A DNA stretch of 42,549 bases. Source: JAWKTM01 sp041399085 (GTDB lineage Bacteria > Planctomycetota > Planctomycetia > Pirellulales > Pirellulaceae). Positions 14,915 to 24,110 of the stretch are shown here, in pieces. The stretch lies in the NCBI GenBank assembly GCA_041399085.1, contig JAWKTM010000062.1:1-42549 (forward strand), read 5' to 3'. Under the pieces are notes generated by a model. The model was not told where the DNA came from and did not search any database. It was given only the letters and a program-made list of their open reading frames with translations. Position numbers and translations under genes: made by a program. The first letter of the stretch is position 1, and every line of letters starts with the position of its first letter.

Positions 14915-17620
14915 ATGGCTCCCCAAACGCTCGTGCAGGCGCTATCGGATGCTCAGTTGTTGGACGACGCGGAACTTCGCTCAGTCGAAGAAAAGCTGGG
15001 GTCCAGCGGCGAAGCTGACGACGTTTTCGACCAGCTTGTCCAACAAAATCGGCTGACGCGGTTTCAAGCCGATACGTTGCTTTCCGGCAGCCGCGATCCG
15101 TTGCGGTTGGGCGAGTATACGGTCGTCGATCGGTTGGGCGGCGGCGGGATGGGCCAAGTCTTCAAGGCCGTTCACCGGCGGCTGGAACGCGTGGTCGCGT
15201 TGAAGATTATCGCCCCGTCGATTTTGAAAGACGAGCGCGCGGTGAAGCGTTTCGAGCGCGAGGCGCGTGTCGCCGGCAAACTGATTCATCCGCACATCGT
15301 GACCGCTTACGATGCCAGTGAAGATCGCGGCATCCATTTTTTGGTGATGGAGTATGTCGACGGCTGCGATTTGGCGACATTGGTGCGAAGCAAAGGCCCT
15401 TTGGAAGCTGGGCGGGCCGTGAACTATGTGGTTCAGGCGGCTCGTGGACTGGCTTACGCCCACGCAAAAGGCATCGTGCATCGCGATGTGAAACCGGCGA
15501 ATCTCCTGCTCGACCGAACCGGTCGGGTGCGCGTGCTCGACCTGGGATTGGCTCGATCCTATTTCGAGGAGTCAGCCGTCGGACAAAATGTGGATGAACT
15601 GACTAGCGCCGGAATGATGCTTGGCACGTTGGCCTATATCGCCCCGGAGCAAGTCGGCAATGCCGCTTCGGCCGATCAACGAGCGGACATCTACGGATTA
15701 GGTTGCACGTTGTATTTCTTGATTGTGGGGCGACCGCCATTTTATGGTTCGCGATCGGTTTATGAAGTGATGTGCAGTCCCGCTCCGTCCATGCTCGCGG
15801 ATTCACGGCAAGTATCCGAGGAACTGGATGCCGTCTACCTGAAGATGGTGGCCAAGCGTCCCGAGGATCGTTATGAGACGATGGATGAGGTAATCAAACA
15901 ATTGCAAGCGTGTTGTGTCACATTGCCGACAAGTATGAATTGGGAGATTCCTCGCGAGGATGAGCAAAGCTTTGACTTGGCGGCGTCTCACAATCTGGGC
16001 AACACGGATCAAACGATATCGAGCCACAATCAGCCTCTTGGGAAACCGGACTCGGGACGTTCCTCGGCTGTCGCGATGCCCGACCAAAGCAAGCCAACGA
16101 CGGTAGGTTCGCCTCCGATGGAGGACAGAGCAAATTCAACAGTGACATTGCACACGGCTTCTCATGCTACGCTGCCCGTCCGTCGATTCGCATCAAATCG
16201 CATGACCGTGGCACTCGGCCTGCTCTTGCTGACGGCAGGGGTGGTCGTGGCCGGAACCATATTTCGATTGCGAACGGGTGATGGGATTCTTGAAATCACC
16301 CTGAACGAACCGGATGCGACCGTGACGGTTCTGGACGACCAAGGCAATGTTGAAATCGAGCGGCAGGCGACGGGCGAAATCGTGAAGATCTCCGTGCCGC
16401 CGGGCAAGAAGACACTGCGAATTGAGAAACCCGGTTTCGAGGCCGAGGGACGTAATCTCGTACTGAATTCGGGTCGCAATCAAGGGATCCGAGTTCAGTT
16501 GTTGTCACACGATTCCAAATCGACAACGGAAACGAAAATCGGTACGGAAAAGCGCGCCGACGCCGACGATGCTAACTCGACCACCGTGGGTTCATCCCGC
16601 GGTACGAACTCTCCACCAACACCCGCCACCACGTCCGCGACTGCCAGTGCGACCGTAATAGCCGATGACATGAAGAAGCAGCGGGAGATTGCCCGATGGG
16701 TATTTGAGCATGGGGGGCTGGTGGATTTGGTGCCGCCGGCTGGTTCGATCGATGAAGCCCGCCTGGCCCACGATTATGAGAAGCGACGGTTTCAAAACGT
16801 TGAGTCGCTTCCGCAAGAAGCGTTTCGCATTTGGCGAGTATCGTTTGCTCAGAACAGTGAATTCAATGATGCTGACTTGTCCGAGTTCTTGGCTCTCGCA
16901 AAATCGGTCAACTCCATTACCAACTTAAACTTTGGTGGAACCGCGATTACTTCCTCTGGCATTCAAGGATTGGGGGCATTCGCTTCTCAATTGGTCGAAC
17001 TAGCAATCCACAATACGCCAGCCGCGAGCAATGAGAGTATTGAAGCGCTCGCTGGCTTGAAGAAACTCCGCACGCTGTTTCTAGCGAGACCGTTGGGAAC
17101 GGATGCTGAGACAAATTACTCGAACTTGTCGCCCGAGTCGTTGTTAGTGTTGCAACGTGCCCTGCCGGAATGCAATATCGTGTGGCAAGCCAATCCGATG
17201 CGGCGCGGCGCATTGTGGGTATTGCAGCAAGGCGGCCGTTTGGAAATTGACGAAGACGGAAAGCCACGAACGATTGCTCGCGTTGCGGAACTGCCGCCGC
17301 AAGACCCCGTTATTCTCGCGGTTCACTTGACCGATCTCCCCGAATTGGACGCTGGACTAGAACATTTGCGAGGCATGTCGCAACTCAAGCGATTAGACAT
17401 CGCGGGAACCGCTTTCACAACGGAATCACTTCGCTGGCTTTCGCAACTGCCAGCCTTGGAAATTTTGGATTTGTCTCGCACGCCCGTTACGGATGAAGCC
17501 ATCAAGCAACTTGGCATGCTCAAATCGATCAAGCAGATACGAGTGACCGACTCGCAAATTTCGGCTGAAGGATTGGCCTCCCTTCGCTCCGCCCTACCCG
17601 ACTGCGAGGTGATTCCTTGA
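14915..17620 (+). CDS. Transmembrane Ser/Thr protein kinase with PEGA-like and LRR-like extracytoplasmic region
   Basis: A 901-residue Hanks-type kinase. Residues 1-65 are the helical extension common in planctomycete kinases (QALSDAQLLDDAEL, RLTRFQADTLLSG). The kinase domain starts at YTVVDRLGGGGMGQVFKAVH (glycine loop near 74-79). It has VVALKII with the ATP-site Lys near 97, HRDVKPANLLL near 188, DLGLA near 209 and the APEQVG activation-segment end, so it should be active. A membrane segment (MTVALGLLLLTAGVVVAGTIF) lies near 429-449. Outside it come a PEGA-like fold (GILEITLNEPDATVTVLDDQ; PPGKKTLRIEKPGFE) and leucine-rich-repeat-like strands (LKRLDIAGTAFTTESLRWLS, LEILDLSRTPVTDEAIKQLG). 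AGGA precedes the start. Its stop overlaps the next start codon as TTGA. Confidence 0.93.
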   Translation: MAPQTLVQALSDAQLLDDAELRSVEEKLGSSGEADDVFDQLVQQNRLTRFQADTLLSGSRDPLRLGEYTVVDRLGGGGMGQVFKAVHRRLERVVALKIIAPSILKDERAVKRFEREARVAGKLIHPHIVTAYDASEDRGIHFLVMEYVDGCDLATLVRSKGPLEAGRAVNYVVQAARGLAYAHAKGIVHRDVKPANLLLDRTGRVRVLDLGLARSYFEESAVGQNVDELTSAGMMLGTLAYIAPEQVGNAASADQRADIYGLGCTLYFLIVGRPPFYGSRSVYEVMCSPAPSMLADSRQVSEELDAVYLKMVAKRPEDRYETMDEVIKQLQACCVTLPTSMNWEIPREDEQSFDLAASHNLGNTDQTISSHNQPLGKPDSGRSSAVAMPDQSKPTTVGSPPMEDRANSTVTLHTASHATLPVRRFASNRMTVALGLLLLTAGVVVAGTIFRLRTGDGILEITLNEPDATVTVLDDQGNVEIERQATGEIVKISVPPGKKTLRIEKPGFEAEGRNLVLNSGRNQGIRVQLLSHDSKSTTETKIGTEKRADADDANSTTVGSSRGTNSPPTPATTSATASATVIADDMKKQREIARWVFEHGGLVDLVPPAGSIDEARLAHDYEKRRFQNVESLPQEAFRIWRVSFAQNSEFNDADLSEFLALAKSVNSITNLNFGGTAITSSGIQGLGAFASQLVELAIHNTPAASNESIEALAGLKKLRTLFLARPLGTDAETNYSNLSPESLLVLQRALPECNIVWQANPMRRGALWVLQQGGRLEIDEDGKPRTIARVAELPPQDPVILAVHLTDLPELDAGLEHLRGMSQLKRLDIAGTAFTTESLRWLSQLPALEILDLSRTPVTDEAIKQLGMLKSIKQIRVTDSQISAEGLASLRSALPDCEVIP
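17606..17619 (+). promoter_or_regulatory. Ribosome binding site and TTG start overlapping the kinase stop
   Basis: GAGGTGA at 17606-17612 lies four bases before TTG at 17617. The TTG shares TTGA with the kinase stop codon (17618-17620). No other start codon fits, since the glycosyltransferase frame has no ATG until the middle of its first domain. This marks termination-reinitiation coupling. Confidence 0.7.
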
Positions 17621-18909
17621 TCTCACGCAAACCACTCGTCAGCGGTCTCAAGGCCACGCTGAACGACGTGCCGTACCCCCAAACGTCAAACAACGCTTTC
17701 GAACGAATCGTTCCCGTCCCCCGCACTCGCGGCGGTAGCGCGAAAAAACGTTTGTTGTGGATCGGCGACGCGGTGGTCCACACCGGTTTCGCGACGGTGA
17801 CCCATGCAATTCTGGAGCACCTTCATCGAAGCTGGGATGTGGTTGTTTCCGGTATTAATTATGAGGGGGAGACTCACGCTTATCCCTACCGTATTGTGCC
17901 CGCTCGCCGTCGCCGCGATATGTGGGGAATCGATAGCTTCGGGGAGCTATGCCAGGAATTTCGACCGGACATCGTGCTGATCAACAATGACGCCTGGAAC
18001 GTGGCTGAATTCGCGGATTTGGCCGGCGCCGTGCCGATTGTGGCCTACATCCCGGTCGATGGCCGCAACCTAAATCGACGTTACATGCATCGATTAAACC
18101 GACTCGCGGCCGTCGTGTGGTACACGAAATTTGGCGAATCGGAAGCGCGTGAGGCTGGTTACAGTGGGCGATCATATGTGGCGCCGCACGGAGTAGATCT
18201 GGAGCGATTTCAACCTGTGCCGCGCGACGTGGCTCGCCGCTACCTCGGATGGACAGACGTTCTACTGCCGGAAAACGCTTTCGTGGTCGGCAACGTGAAT
18301 CGTAATCAGCCTCGCAAGCGACTCGATCTCACGGTGCAATACTTTGCGGAATGGATTCACGAAAACAATGTGAGAGACGCGTATCTCTGTTTCCATTGTG
18401 CTCAAGATGACGTGGGATGGGATCTGCGGCAGTTGGCCGAGTTTTACGGAATGGCCGATCGGCTGTTGTTTTCTCGGCCTGCTAGCGGCTTTGAAGTCTT
18501 CGCTCCCGATGCGATGCAGTATGTGTATAGCGCGTTCGACGTGCAAGTGTCCACGACGCTGGGTGAAGGCTGGGGATTGACACATATGGAAGGCATGGCT
18601 TGTGGCGTGCCTCAAATCGTGCCGGACTGGGCGGCTCTTGGCGAGTGGCCGCGCGGCGTGATTCGCGTTCCTTGCGGCAATTGGCAATCGCACCCAGGAA
18701 TCAACACCATCGGCGGCGTGCCGGATAAACGGCCTTTCGTCGACGCGCTGCAACACTTGTACTTGCATCGCGACGCCCGCCGCAAGCTCGCACAACAAGG
18801 CCGGGCCTGTGTAACGCAGTCGAGATACCGGTGGCAAAACATCGCTCGCAAATTCGACCGCGTATTATGTGGTCAACTGAAATCTAACGCCACACGGATG
18901 GAAGTATGA
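17617..18909 (+). CDS. GT-B glycosyltransferase (GT4-like)
   Basis: A 430-residue glycosyltransferase with a GT-B fold. It begins with a rare TTG start and a ~45-residue extension, then the first Rossmann half (KRLLWIGDAVVHTGFATVTH; DIVLINNDAWNVAEFADLAG). The linker SYVAPHGVDLERFQPVPRDV is typical of the GT4 family, as is VVGNVNRNQPRKRLDLTVQY. The donor-site motif TTLGEGWGLTHMEGMACGVP near residue 310 has the expected ExxxxxxxE-type pair (E-GWGLTHM-E). It probably transfers a hexose from a nucleotide sugar to a surface glycan. It is chained by four-base overlaps to the kinase upstream and the pyruvyl transferase downstream. Confidence 0.88.
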   Translation: MISRKPLVSGLKATLNDVPYPQTSNNAFERIVPVPRTRGGSAKKRLLWIGDAVVHTGFATVTHAILEHLHRSWDVVVSGINYEGETHAYPYRIVPARRRRDMWGIDSFGELCQEFRPDIVLINNDAWNVAEFADLAGAVPIVAYIPVDGRNLNRRYMHRLNRLAAVVWYTKFGESEAREAGYSGRSYVAPHGVDLERFQPVPRDVARRYLGWTDVLLPENAFVVGNVNRNQPRKRLDLTVQYFAEWIHENNVRDAYLCFHCAQDDVGWDLRQLAEFYGMADRLLFSRPASGFEVFAPDAMQYVYSAFDVQVSTTLGEGWGLTHMEGMACGVPQIVPDWAALGEWPRGVIRVPCGNWQSHPGINTIGGVPDKRPFVDALQHLYLHRDARRKLAQQGRACVTQSRYRWQNIARKFDRVLCGQLKSNATRMEV

Positions 18910-19820
18910 AGCTGGCTTTCGTCGGGTCGTCTGGTTACGGCAACGTAGGTGACGATACTTATCCGCTGGTGTTTCGCGAGCGATTGCCGGAACACGAACT
19001 GATTTTCTACAACTCGGACTTGCCAGACGCGTTGCCGGATGATCTGGAAGGCATCTTCTTGGGTGGAGGCGGTTTGATCTACTGCTCCGATCTGCCGGGT
19101 TTGGAAGCTCATTTCGAGTACATGCGTCATTATCTTGATGTGGCAATCGACCGTGGCATCGCTTGGGGATTTGTGGGGTGTGGACTACAAGTCAAACCGC
19201 GCGGTGACTCATATCATTTCGAAGCGTTGGGTCCCTGGGCGCCCTACTTGGCGTCAGCCCCGATCCTGACCGTGAGGTCGGAGTCATGCCTACAACAAGT
19301 GCGTCGATTGTCGGCGAATCCTCTCGCCGCGTATTATCCAGATCTAGGTTATCTTTTTGATCCCATTGGCGCCGGTGACACTTTGAAGCGGCGGACGGTA
19401 ACGATCGTTCCCTCGGGCTGCGTGACGCCGGAAGAACTGGATCGCATGCTGCCGCCATTCGTGTCCGTTGGTTACGACATCACCATTCTCAGTATGGGCG
19501 CCTTGTGTGATGACGACTATCGGATACGGCTTTTGAGCGAGCTATACCCGCAGGCGCGGGTGATTACTCGCCCCACGCCCGCCGAAGCGCTCGCCACAAT
19601 CGCTGGTTCGGGCTACGTCGTGGCTGGGCGCTACCACGCGCTCGTCTTTGCACGAACGGCGCGAGTTCCGTTTTACATTCCGCACGATGCTCCGTACAAG
19701 TCGAAGCAGGAGGACTTGCGGCAAGCTCCTGAGTTGGCCGCTGGGCATATCGAGCGGCTACGGAAGTTTCTCGCCGACTATCGCGTTGAGCGTGGCTCGA
19801 ATCTGGCCCACACTTCCTGA
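18906..19820 (+). CDS. Polysaccharide pyruvyl transferase family protein (CsaB-like)
   Basis: A 304-residue protein of normal family length. The N-terminus GSSGYGNVGDDTYPLVFRE carries the G-Y-G-N-x-GDD signature. GIFLGGGGLIYCSDLPGL near residue 49 and GRGIAWGF-type core residues follow (RGIAWGFVGCGLQVKP). The C-terminal half has ARVITRPTPAEALATIAGSG and VVAGRYHALVFARTARVPFY near residue 236, the RxH motif used in catalysis by CsaB-type enzymes. CsaB adds pyruvate to cell-wall sugars to anchor S-layer proteins in Gram-positives; an analogous surface-sugar modification is inferred here. The start overlaps the previous stop as ATGA, and GGATGGAAG precedes it. Confidence 0.82.
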   Translation: MKLAFVGSSGYGNVGDDTYPLVFRERLPEHELIFYNSDLPDALPDDLEGIFLGGGGLIYCSDLPGLEAHFEYMRHYLDVAIDRGIAWGFVGCGLQVKPRGDSYHFEALGPWAPYLASAPILTVRSESCLQQVRRLSANPLAAYYPDLGYLFDPIGAGDTLKRRTVTIVPSGCVTPEELDRMLPPFVSVGYDITILSMGALCDDDYRIRLLSELYPQARVITRPTPAEALATIAGSGYVVAGRYHALVFARTARVPFYIPHDAPYKSKQEDLRQAPELAAGHIERLRKFLADYRVERGSNLAHTS

Positions 19821-20138
19821 GGCCGAACGCGCTCGCGCTCAAGTGACTCCCAAATGGCTGAATCTCTTCGGAAAAGGAAACCAAGCCGCCTGCCCGACGG
19901 CTCTCGTGGTTGATTCACGCAGATCTGCCGAAATCGAATTGTAGTCGCAAACAGTGGGCTCACCCAAAGCGGCGGTCAACGATTCGGGTCGTTCGAGCTC
20001 GGACAAGTCGGCCACCGTTGATGCACGCATTTGCAGCGAGTGCCGACAGTGGCCGCTTTGCCCAGGCCGTAATCGGCAATTACGATGAAACGTTTGCCCG
20101 TCTCAAGCGGGCTATAGGCAAGTGCGCTGAGAGTGAAG
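19821..20138. other. Intergenic region inside the glycan cluster, no clear gene
   Basis: 318 bases between the second pyruvyl transferase gene and the GT87-like gene. A 44-codon frame at 19954-20088 starts with GTG and contains a CSECRQWPLCPGR cysteine motif, but no ribosome binding site precedes it, so it is left uncalled. No terminator hairpin with a T-run was seen. The gap may divide the cluster into two transcription units. Confidence 0.35.
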
Positions 20139-21512
20139 ATGAGCCCGGTAAACGGACAAGAGACCGAAACGGATTATCGTCCACGTGATTGGTCGGCCGC
20201 TCAGAAATGGGCCTGGTTGCTGGTCGGAGGCCCAATTTGCGCACTATGGACTCTTGTCTTGTGGTTGCGAGTCAACCAACCGCAAAACCGGTTGAACGAC
20301 TTCGTGCAAGAATGGACATCCGCACGAAATTGGTGGACTGGACACCCCATCTATTGGGACATGGACCAATCGATCGCTCACTACTTCAACCCCACGTGGA
20401 AAGTGCTGTTGAATGTAAACGCACATCCGCCGGCTTCCGTCCTGTTGGTGCTGCCTTTCGGTCGGTTGGAATTCTTCACGGCGAACTGGTTGTGGAATTG
20501 GTTGTCGCTGGCGCTGATCGCGCCCACGCTGTGGTTGCTGATGCGGTCTCGAGGGCTGTCATTCTCAGCTTGGAGTCTGCTGCCAATATTGACGTTGGTT
20601 CTCACAAGCAACTCGCTCGCTCAACAGGTCAACCAAGGCCAACTGAATTTATTGTTGCTATTCCTACTAACCTGGGCATGGGCTCTTCAGCGCGACGCAT
20701 TCGACGGCTGGGCCGGAGCCCTCATCGGTATCGCGGCAGCCGTGAAAGTGTTTCCCGCTTTTCTCGGGTTGTATTTTCTCATGCAACGTCGTTGGCGCGG
20801 CGTGTTGGGAGTCGTGATCGGCTTTGTGGCGATGAATGCAGTCACCGGCGCCGTCTTGGGCTGGCAAGCTCTCCATGACTATGCCGTCGTGGTTGTGCCG
20901 CGAGTAAGCGAGTTTCGCGACTTTTGGTCCAACGCTTCGATCGCCGGTTTTTGGAGCAAGGCGTTCGAGGCCAGTAGTGGGCATTCCATTCCTATCTTTC
21001 ACAGTCCGGCGTTTGCCAAGTTGATGACGCTTTTGACGAGCGGAGCTGTGACCGTCTACACCGGTTGGCGTTCCTGGAAGGCTCAGACGCTGGAGCAACG
21101 CGACGCCGCGTTCGCATTGACCTTGGTCGCCATGCTGTTAGTGTCTCCCATTACATGGGACCACTATTTTCTGCTGCTTGTCCCCGCGGCGATGATCTAT
21201 TGGCGTTGGATGACGCCGACGTTCTTTAATGGCTTCACCCTGCTCCTGTTGTTAGTATGGGTTGCCACGATTTACCCCAAGCATGTTTGGGATGCAACGT
21301 TGCCAGGAGATGGAGAACTCGTGTTCTTACCGGGCCAAACGGCGACCGTTGCCACACCTCTACAGTCGGTGACATGGCTCGCTTATCAGTTTTATGGGTT
21401 GGTCCTGCTATTTCTGTTTCTTGCGACAAGGCGAATCGAAACACAGACGACTATAAACGCTAGAGAAACGTCACACGCCTCAATCGAGCAGCAACAGCCG
21501 TCTGTGGGTTAG
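20139..21512 (+). CDS. GT87 (DUF2029) family membrane glycosyltransferase
   Basis: A 457-residue integral membrane protein with about ten hydrophobic segments. The family resemblance is to DUF2029/GT87 mannosyltransferases, which use polyprenyl-phosphate sugars. After the first membrane helix (WAWLLVGGPICALWTLVLWL) comes an extracytoplasmic loop with DFVQEWTSARNWWTGHPIYW, carrying the expected D/E near the membrane. Also typical are NAHPPASVLLVLPFG, the QVNQGQLNLLLLFLLTWAW helix, GIAAAVKVFPAFLGLYFL and LVSPITWDHYFLLLVPAAMI. ATG at 20139 is preferred over the GTG six bases earlier because of a GAGAG upstream. The gene is followed after three bases by the GT39-like gene, so the two are surely co-transcribed. 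Confidence 0.82.
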   Translation: MSPVNGQETETDYRPRDWSAAQKWAWLLVGGPICALWTLVLWLRVNQPQNRLNDFVQEWTSARNWWTGHPIYWDMDQSIAHYFNPTWKVLLNVNAHPPASVLLVLPFGRLEFFTANWLWNWLSLALIAPTLWLLMRSRGLSFSAWSLLPILTLVLTSNSLAQQVNQGQLNLLLLFLLTWAWALQRDAFDGWAGALIGIAAAVKVFPAFLGLYFLMQRRWRGVLGVVIGFVAMNAVTGAVLGWQALHDYAVVVVPRVSEFRDFWSNASIAGFWSKAFEASSGHSIPIFHSPAFAKLMTLLTSGAVTVYTGWRSWKAQTLEQRDAAFALTLVAMLLVSPITWDHYFLLLVPAAMIYWRWMTPTFFNGFTLLLLLVWVATIYPKHVWDATLPGDGELVFLPGQTATVATPLQSVTWLAYQFYGLVLLFLFLATRRIETQTTINARETSHASIEQQQPSVG

Positions 21513-21515
21513 CCG

Positions 21516-23216
21516 ATGTTCGACGTGTTCGCAACCGTAATTGGCTTAGTCGCGGCGTTCGTCGCTCCGGTTCACTACTGCGCTGGGATCCTAGTCTCGC
21601 GGCGGGTGATTCGCTTTGCTGCGCGGCGGGCTTTTCTGGCCGTTTCGTTCGGAAGTGTGAGTTCACTCGTATTGTGCATCGCTTTCGCAATGATCGCGGG
21701 GCTGCCGTTGCCGTCCGTTCATGACGAGTTTGCTTACTTGCTGGGAGCGGACACTTTCTCATCGGGACGACTGACAAATCCAACACATCCATTGTGGGAG
21801 AGTTTTGAAACGTTTCATGTAATCCATCAGCCAACCTATCAAATGAAATACCCGCCCGCGCAAGCGGCGTTCTTGGGCTTGGGACAGCGACTAGGCGAGC
21901 CGATTTGGGGCGTGTGGATTAGCTTGGCGTTGGCGTGTGGCGCGACGACGTGGATGCTGCGCGCCTGGACGCCGCCACGCTGGGCATTGCTGGGTGGTTG
22001 GCTGACGGTAATGCACGCAGGGATTTTGCGCTACTGGGGTGAAGGCTACATGGGCGGAGCGGTAGCGATGTTGGGAGGCGCTTTGGTATGGGGCGCCGTA
22101 CCGCGGTTGCTGCGACCATTCCTGGGTCGTGCCGGAAGGTCATCTTCCATTACATTAAGCAACACCATCGGTAACAGCGCGGCCTTCGGAGTGGGGATCG
22201 CCTTGTTGGCCAACAGCCGACCCTACGAAGGATTACTGACGACTTTGTTCGCGGGCTTGGTGTTCGTTTGGTTTGTCGTCACGAGTCCCCGCTCCGTGGC
22301 TGACAGTCGGTCAATGGCTGGTAACGTCACCGTGTGGGCATCGATTGCCGCGCCCGCCGTGGTTGTGGTCGTCGCCGCTGGGGCTTGGATGTTGCACTAC
22401 AACAAACAAGTAACTCACGACCGTTGGAAGATGCCGTACCAAGTCTGGCAGGCGATCTATAGCGATCATGGAAAAATAGCCGGAACGCTCTTATTGGCCG
22501 GCGGGGAGTCGGTCGCCGAACGCCGCGTTCCGGTGCCCGAAGAAAGTTATCAGCGGCAACGAGCGCACGAGCCGTTGCACCGCAAGCTATTTCGCCTGAT
22601 GATCTTCTTCTTTCGGCCTTATGTTTGGGTGCCATTGAGCGTCTTATTGCCTTGGCTTATGGCAAAGCGGAACCTCATACCGGTTCTCGGTGTGTCCGCC
22701 TTGTTTGTCGCGGTGATTATTCAAGACAGTGGCGGGTATCCACATTATGCGGCGTCAGTTGCGCCGCTGGCGATCTTGCTGATCGTCCAAGGTCTGCGAC
22801 ATCTGCGCGTAGTGAATCGCCCCAATTCTTTGTACGGTGGAATGTGGGGGCGTAACATTGTAACGCTCTTACCCGTGGTTGCGTTCGCGACCGTGGTCGC
22901 CGATACGTGGCAATGGCGTGTGTGGAACGAGACGCCAGGATTCGCTCAGCGGCGAGATGCCATCGTGCGGCATTTGCTGGATAAGCCGGGCGAGGACTTA
23001 GTGGTGGTGCGATATCGGTCCACGCATTCGATCTACGATGAATGGGTCTATAATCGTGCCGACATAGATGGATCGCCGATTGTGTGGGCGCGGGAACTGA
23101 CCTCGGAACAGAACCAGAAACTTCTCGACTACTATGTAAATAGACACGCTTGGCTGTTAGATGCCGATGCCGAGCCGCCGGAACTGAGACACTTCCGAAT
23201 GGCTGAAACGAAGTGA
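21516..23216 (+). CDS. GT39-like membrane glycosyltransferase
   Basis: A 566-residue membrane protein with roughly ten membrane segments and a soluble C-terminal ~100 residues. The extracytoplasmic loop after the second helix reads PSVHDEFAYLLGADTFSSGR then LTNPTHPLWESFETFHVIHQ. The HDEFAYL acid pair and GRLTNP are hallmarks of PMT/GT39-like or ArnT-like proteins of planctomycetes and relatives. These transfer sugars from lipid-linked donors on the outer face of the membrane. Other markers are MKYPPAQAAFLGLGQRL, LLANSRPYEGLLTTLFAGLV and SGGYPHYAASVAPLAILLIV. It is the last gene of the glycan cluster, with no clear terminator in the 24 bases before the convergent gene. Confidence 0.8.
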   Translation: MFDVFATVIGLVAAFVAPVHYCAGILVSRRVIRFAARRAFLAVSFGSVSSLVLCIAFAMIAGLPLPSVHDEFAYLLGADTFSSGRLTNPTHPLWESFETFHVIHQPTYQMKYPPAQAAFLGLGQRLGEPIWGVWISLALACGATTWMLRAWTPPRWALLGGWLTVMHAGILRYWGEGYMGGAVAMLGGALVWGAVPRLLRPFLGRAGRSSSITLSNTIGNSAAFGVGIALLANSRPYEGLLTTLFAGLVFVWFVVTSPRSVADSRSMAGNVTVWASIAAPAVVVVVAAGAWMLHYNKQVTHDRWKMPYQVWQAIYSDHGKIAGTLLLAGGESVAERRVPVPEESYQRQRAHEPLHRKLFRLMIFFFRPYVWVPLSVLLPWLMAKRNLIPVLGVSALFVAVIIQDSGGYPHYAASVAPLAILLIVQGLRHLRVVNRPNSLYGGMWGRNIVTLLPVVAFATVVADTWQWRVWNETPGFAQRRDAIVRHLLDKPGEDLVVVRYRSTHSIYDEWVYNRADIDGSPIVWARELTSEQNQKLLDYYVNRHAWLLDADAEPPELRHFRMAETK

Positions 23217-23240
23217 CTCGGCTTTAATTGACATTTCCGG

Positions 23241-24091
23241 CTATTGCTGCTGGTCGGCATCAGCCAATTGGCGCCAGCCAGCGGCTTCTTCTCCGTCCAG
23301 ACGCAGCGTCAGACATTTGGCGCTGCCGCCGGATTTCACGAATTCGCTGAGCGGCGTTTCAATTGGGTTATAGCCGGCTTGACTTAGTTGATGGTGAAGC
23401 CTCGGGCAGCCGGTGTTAGTTACCACATGCCGTCCGACCACCACGGCATTGCAGGCGAACGACTCGGCCTCCTGCTGCTCCACGGGGATTAGGTGCTTCA
23501 CATACTGTTTCAGCACTCGTTGTCCATAATCGTCGAATGCGCCGGGATAGTAAATCGCTAGCGTGGGCGAAAGCGGGCAGAAGCAGGTGTCGAGATGATA
23601 GTAATACGTATCGACCAACTCCAAAGGAAATACTCGACGTCGAGCAGCTTGCCCACATGTTGCAAGCTCCTCGCGTCGCTGCGAATTCGGTAACCGGCAA
23701 ATAGGTTATCACCGCAGAAGAGAGCGTCGCCAGCGCCCTCGAAGTACATCGTGTCCGTCAGTCGCTGGATGTGGAAACGATGAGCGGCGAACCAGCTTTC
23801 ATTATGTGCCTCTTCGCCCTGCCGTTGAGGGTGGCGAAAACGAGACAGAATCGCTTGGTCTTGGTAAATCAGTGCCGCGTTCGCGGTGAATACGAGATCG
23901 GGAAGTCCGGGGACGGGTTCCAACAATGATACGGTCGCTCCGAGACTTGTCAGCGTTTCGTGAAGGCGGCACCATTGTTCGATCGCCAAGCCATGATCGG
24001 CTTGACGCTGGCGGTTCATCCACGGATTGATCTCATATTCAATGCCGAAAAAATCGGGCGGGCACATCAAAATGTGGGATTGTGAGAACAC
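23241..24091 (-). pseudogene. Arginine deiminase/DDAH superfamily amidinotransferase, one-base frameshift
   Basis: Joined across one shift, the two frames make a ~283-residue protein of the guanidine-modifying superfamily (DDAH, arginine deiminase, amidinotransferase). The first part (24091 to ~23630) has ILMCPPDFFGIEYEINPWMN, DLVFTANAALIY (substrate loop) and DTMYFEGAGDALF (acidic residue). The second part (~23630 to 23241) has YYYHLDTCFCPLSPTLAIYY with the catalytic His and SGGSAKCLTL with the nucleophilic Cys. The break is at GAG-TAT-TTC-CTT: a base is missing from the run seen as AAA at 23628-23630 on the plus strand, and restoring it gives the expected PLELVD continuation. The start is placed at GTG 24091, since relatives have a few residues before ILMCPPD; ATG 24067 is the alternative. 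It could be a sequencing error or a recent mutation. Confidence 0.82.
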
Positions 24092-24110
24092 GGTGTGTTG
24101 CCTGACGAGA

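Noticed and set aside
19954..20088. A 44-codon frame with CSECRQWPLCPGR in the gap of the glycan cluster.
   Set aside because: No ribosome binding site, GTG start only, and no second evidence; could be the remnant of a longer gene but cannot be shown.
23617..23640. Programmed -1 frameshift in the amidinotransferase gene.
   Set aside because: The shift region TAT-TTC-CTT does not form an X-XXY-YYZ slippery heptamer and no clear downstream stimulatory structure was found; a lost base is simpler.
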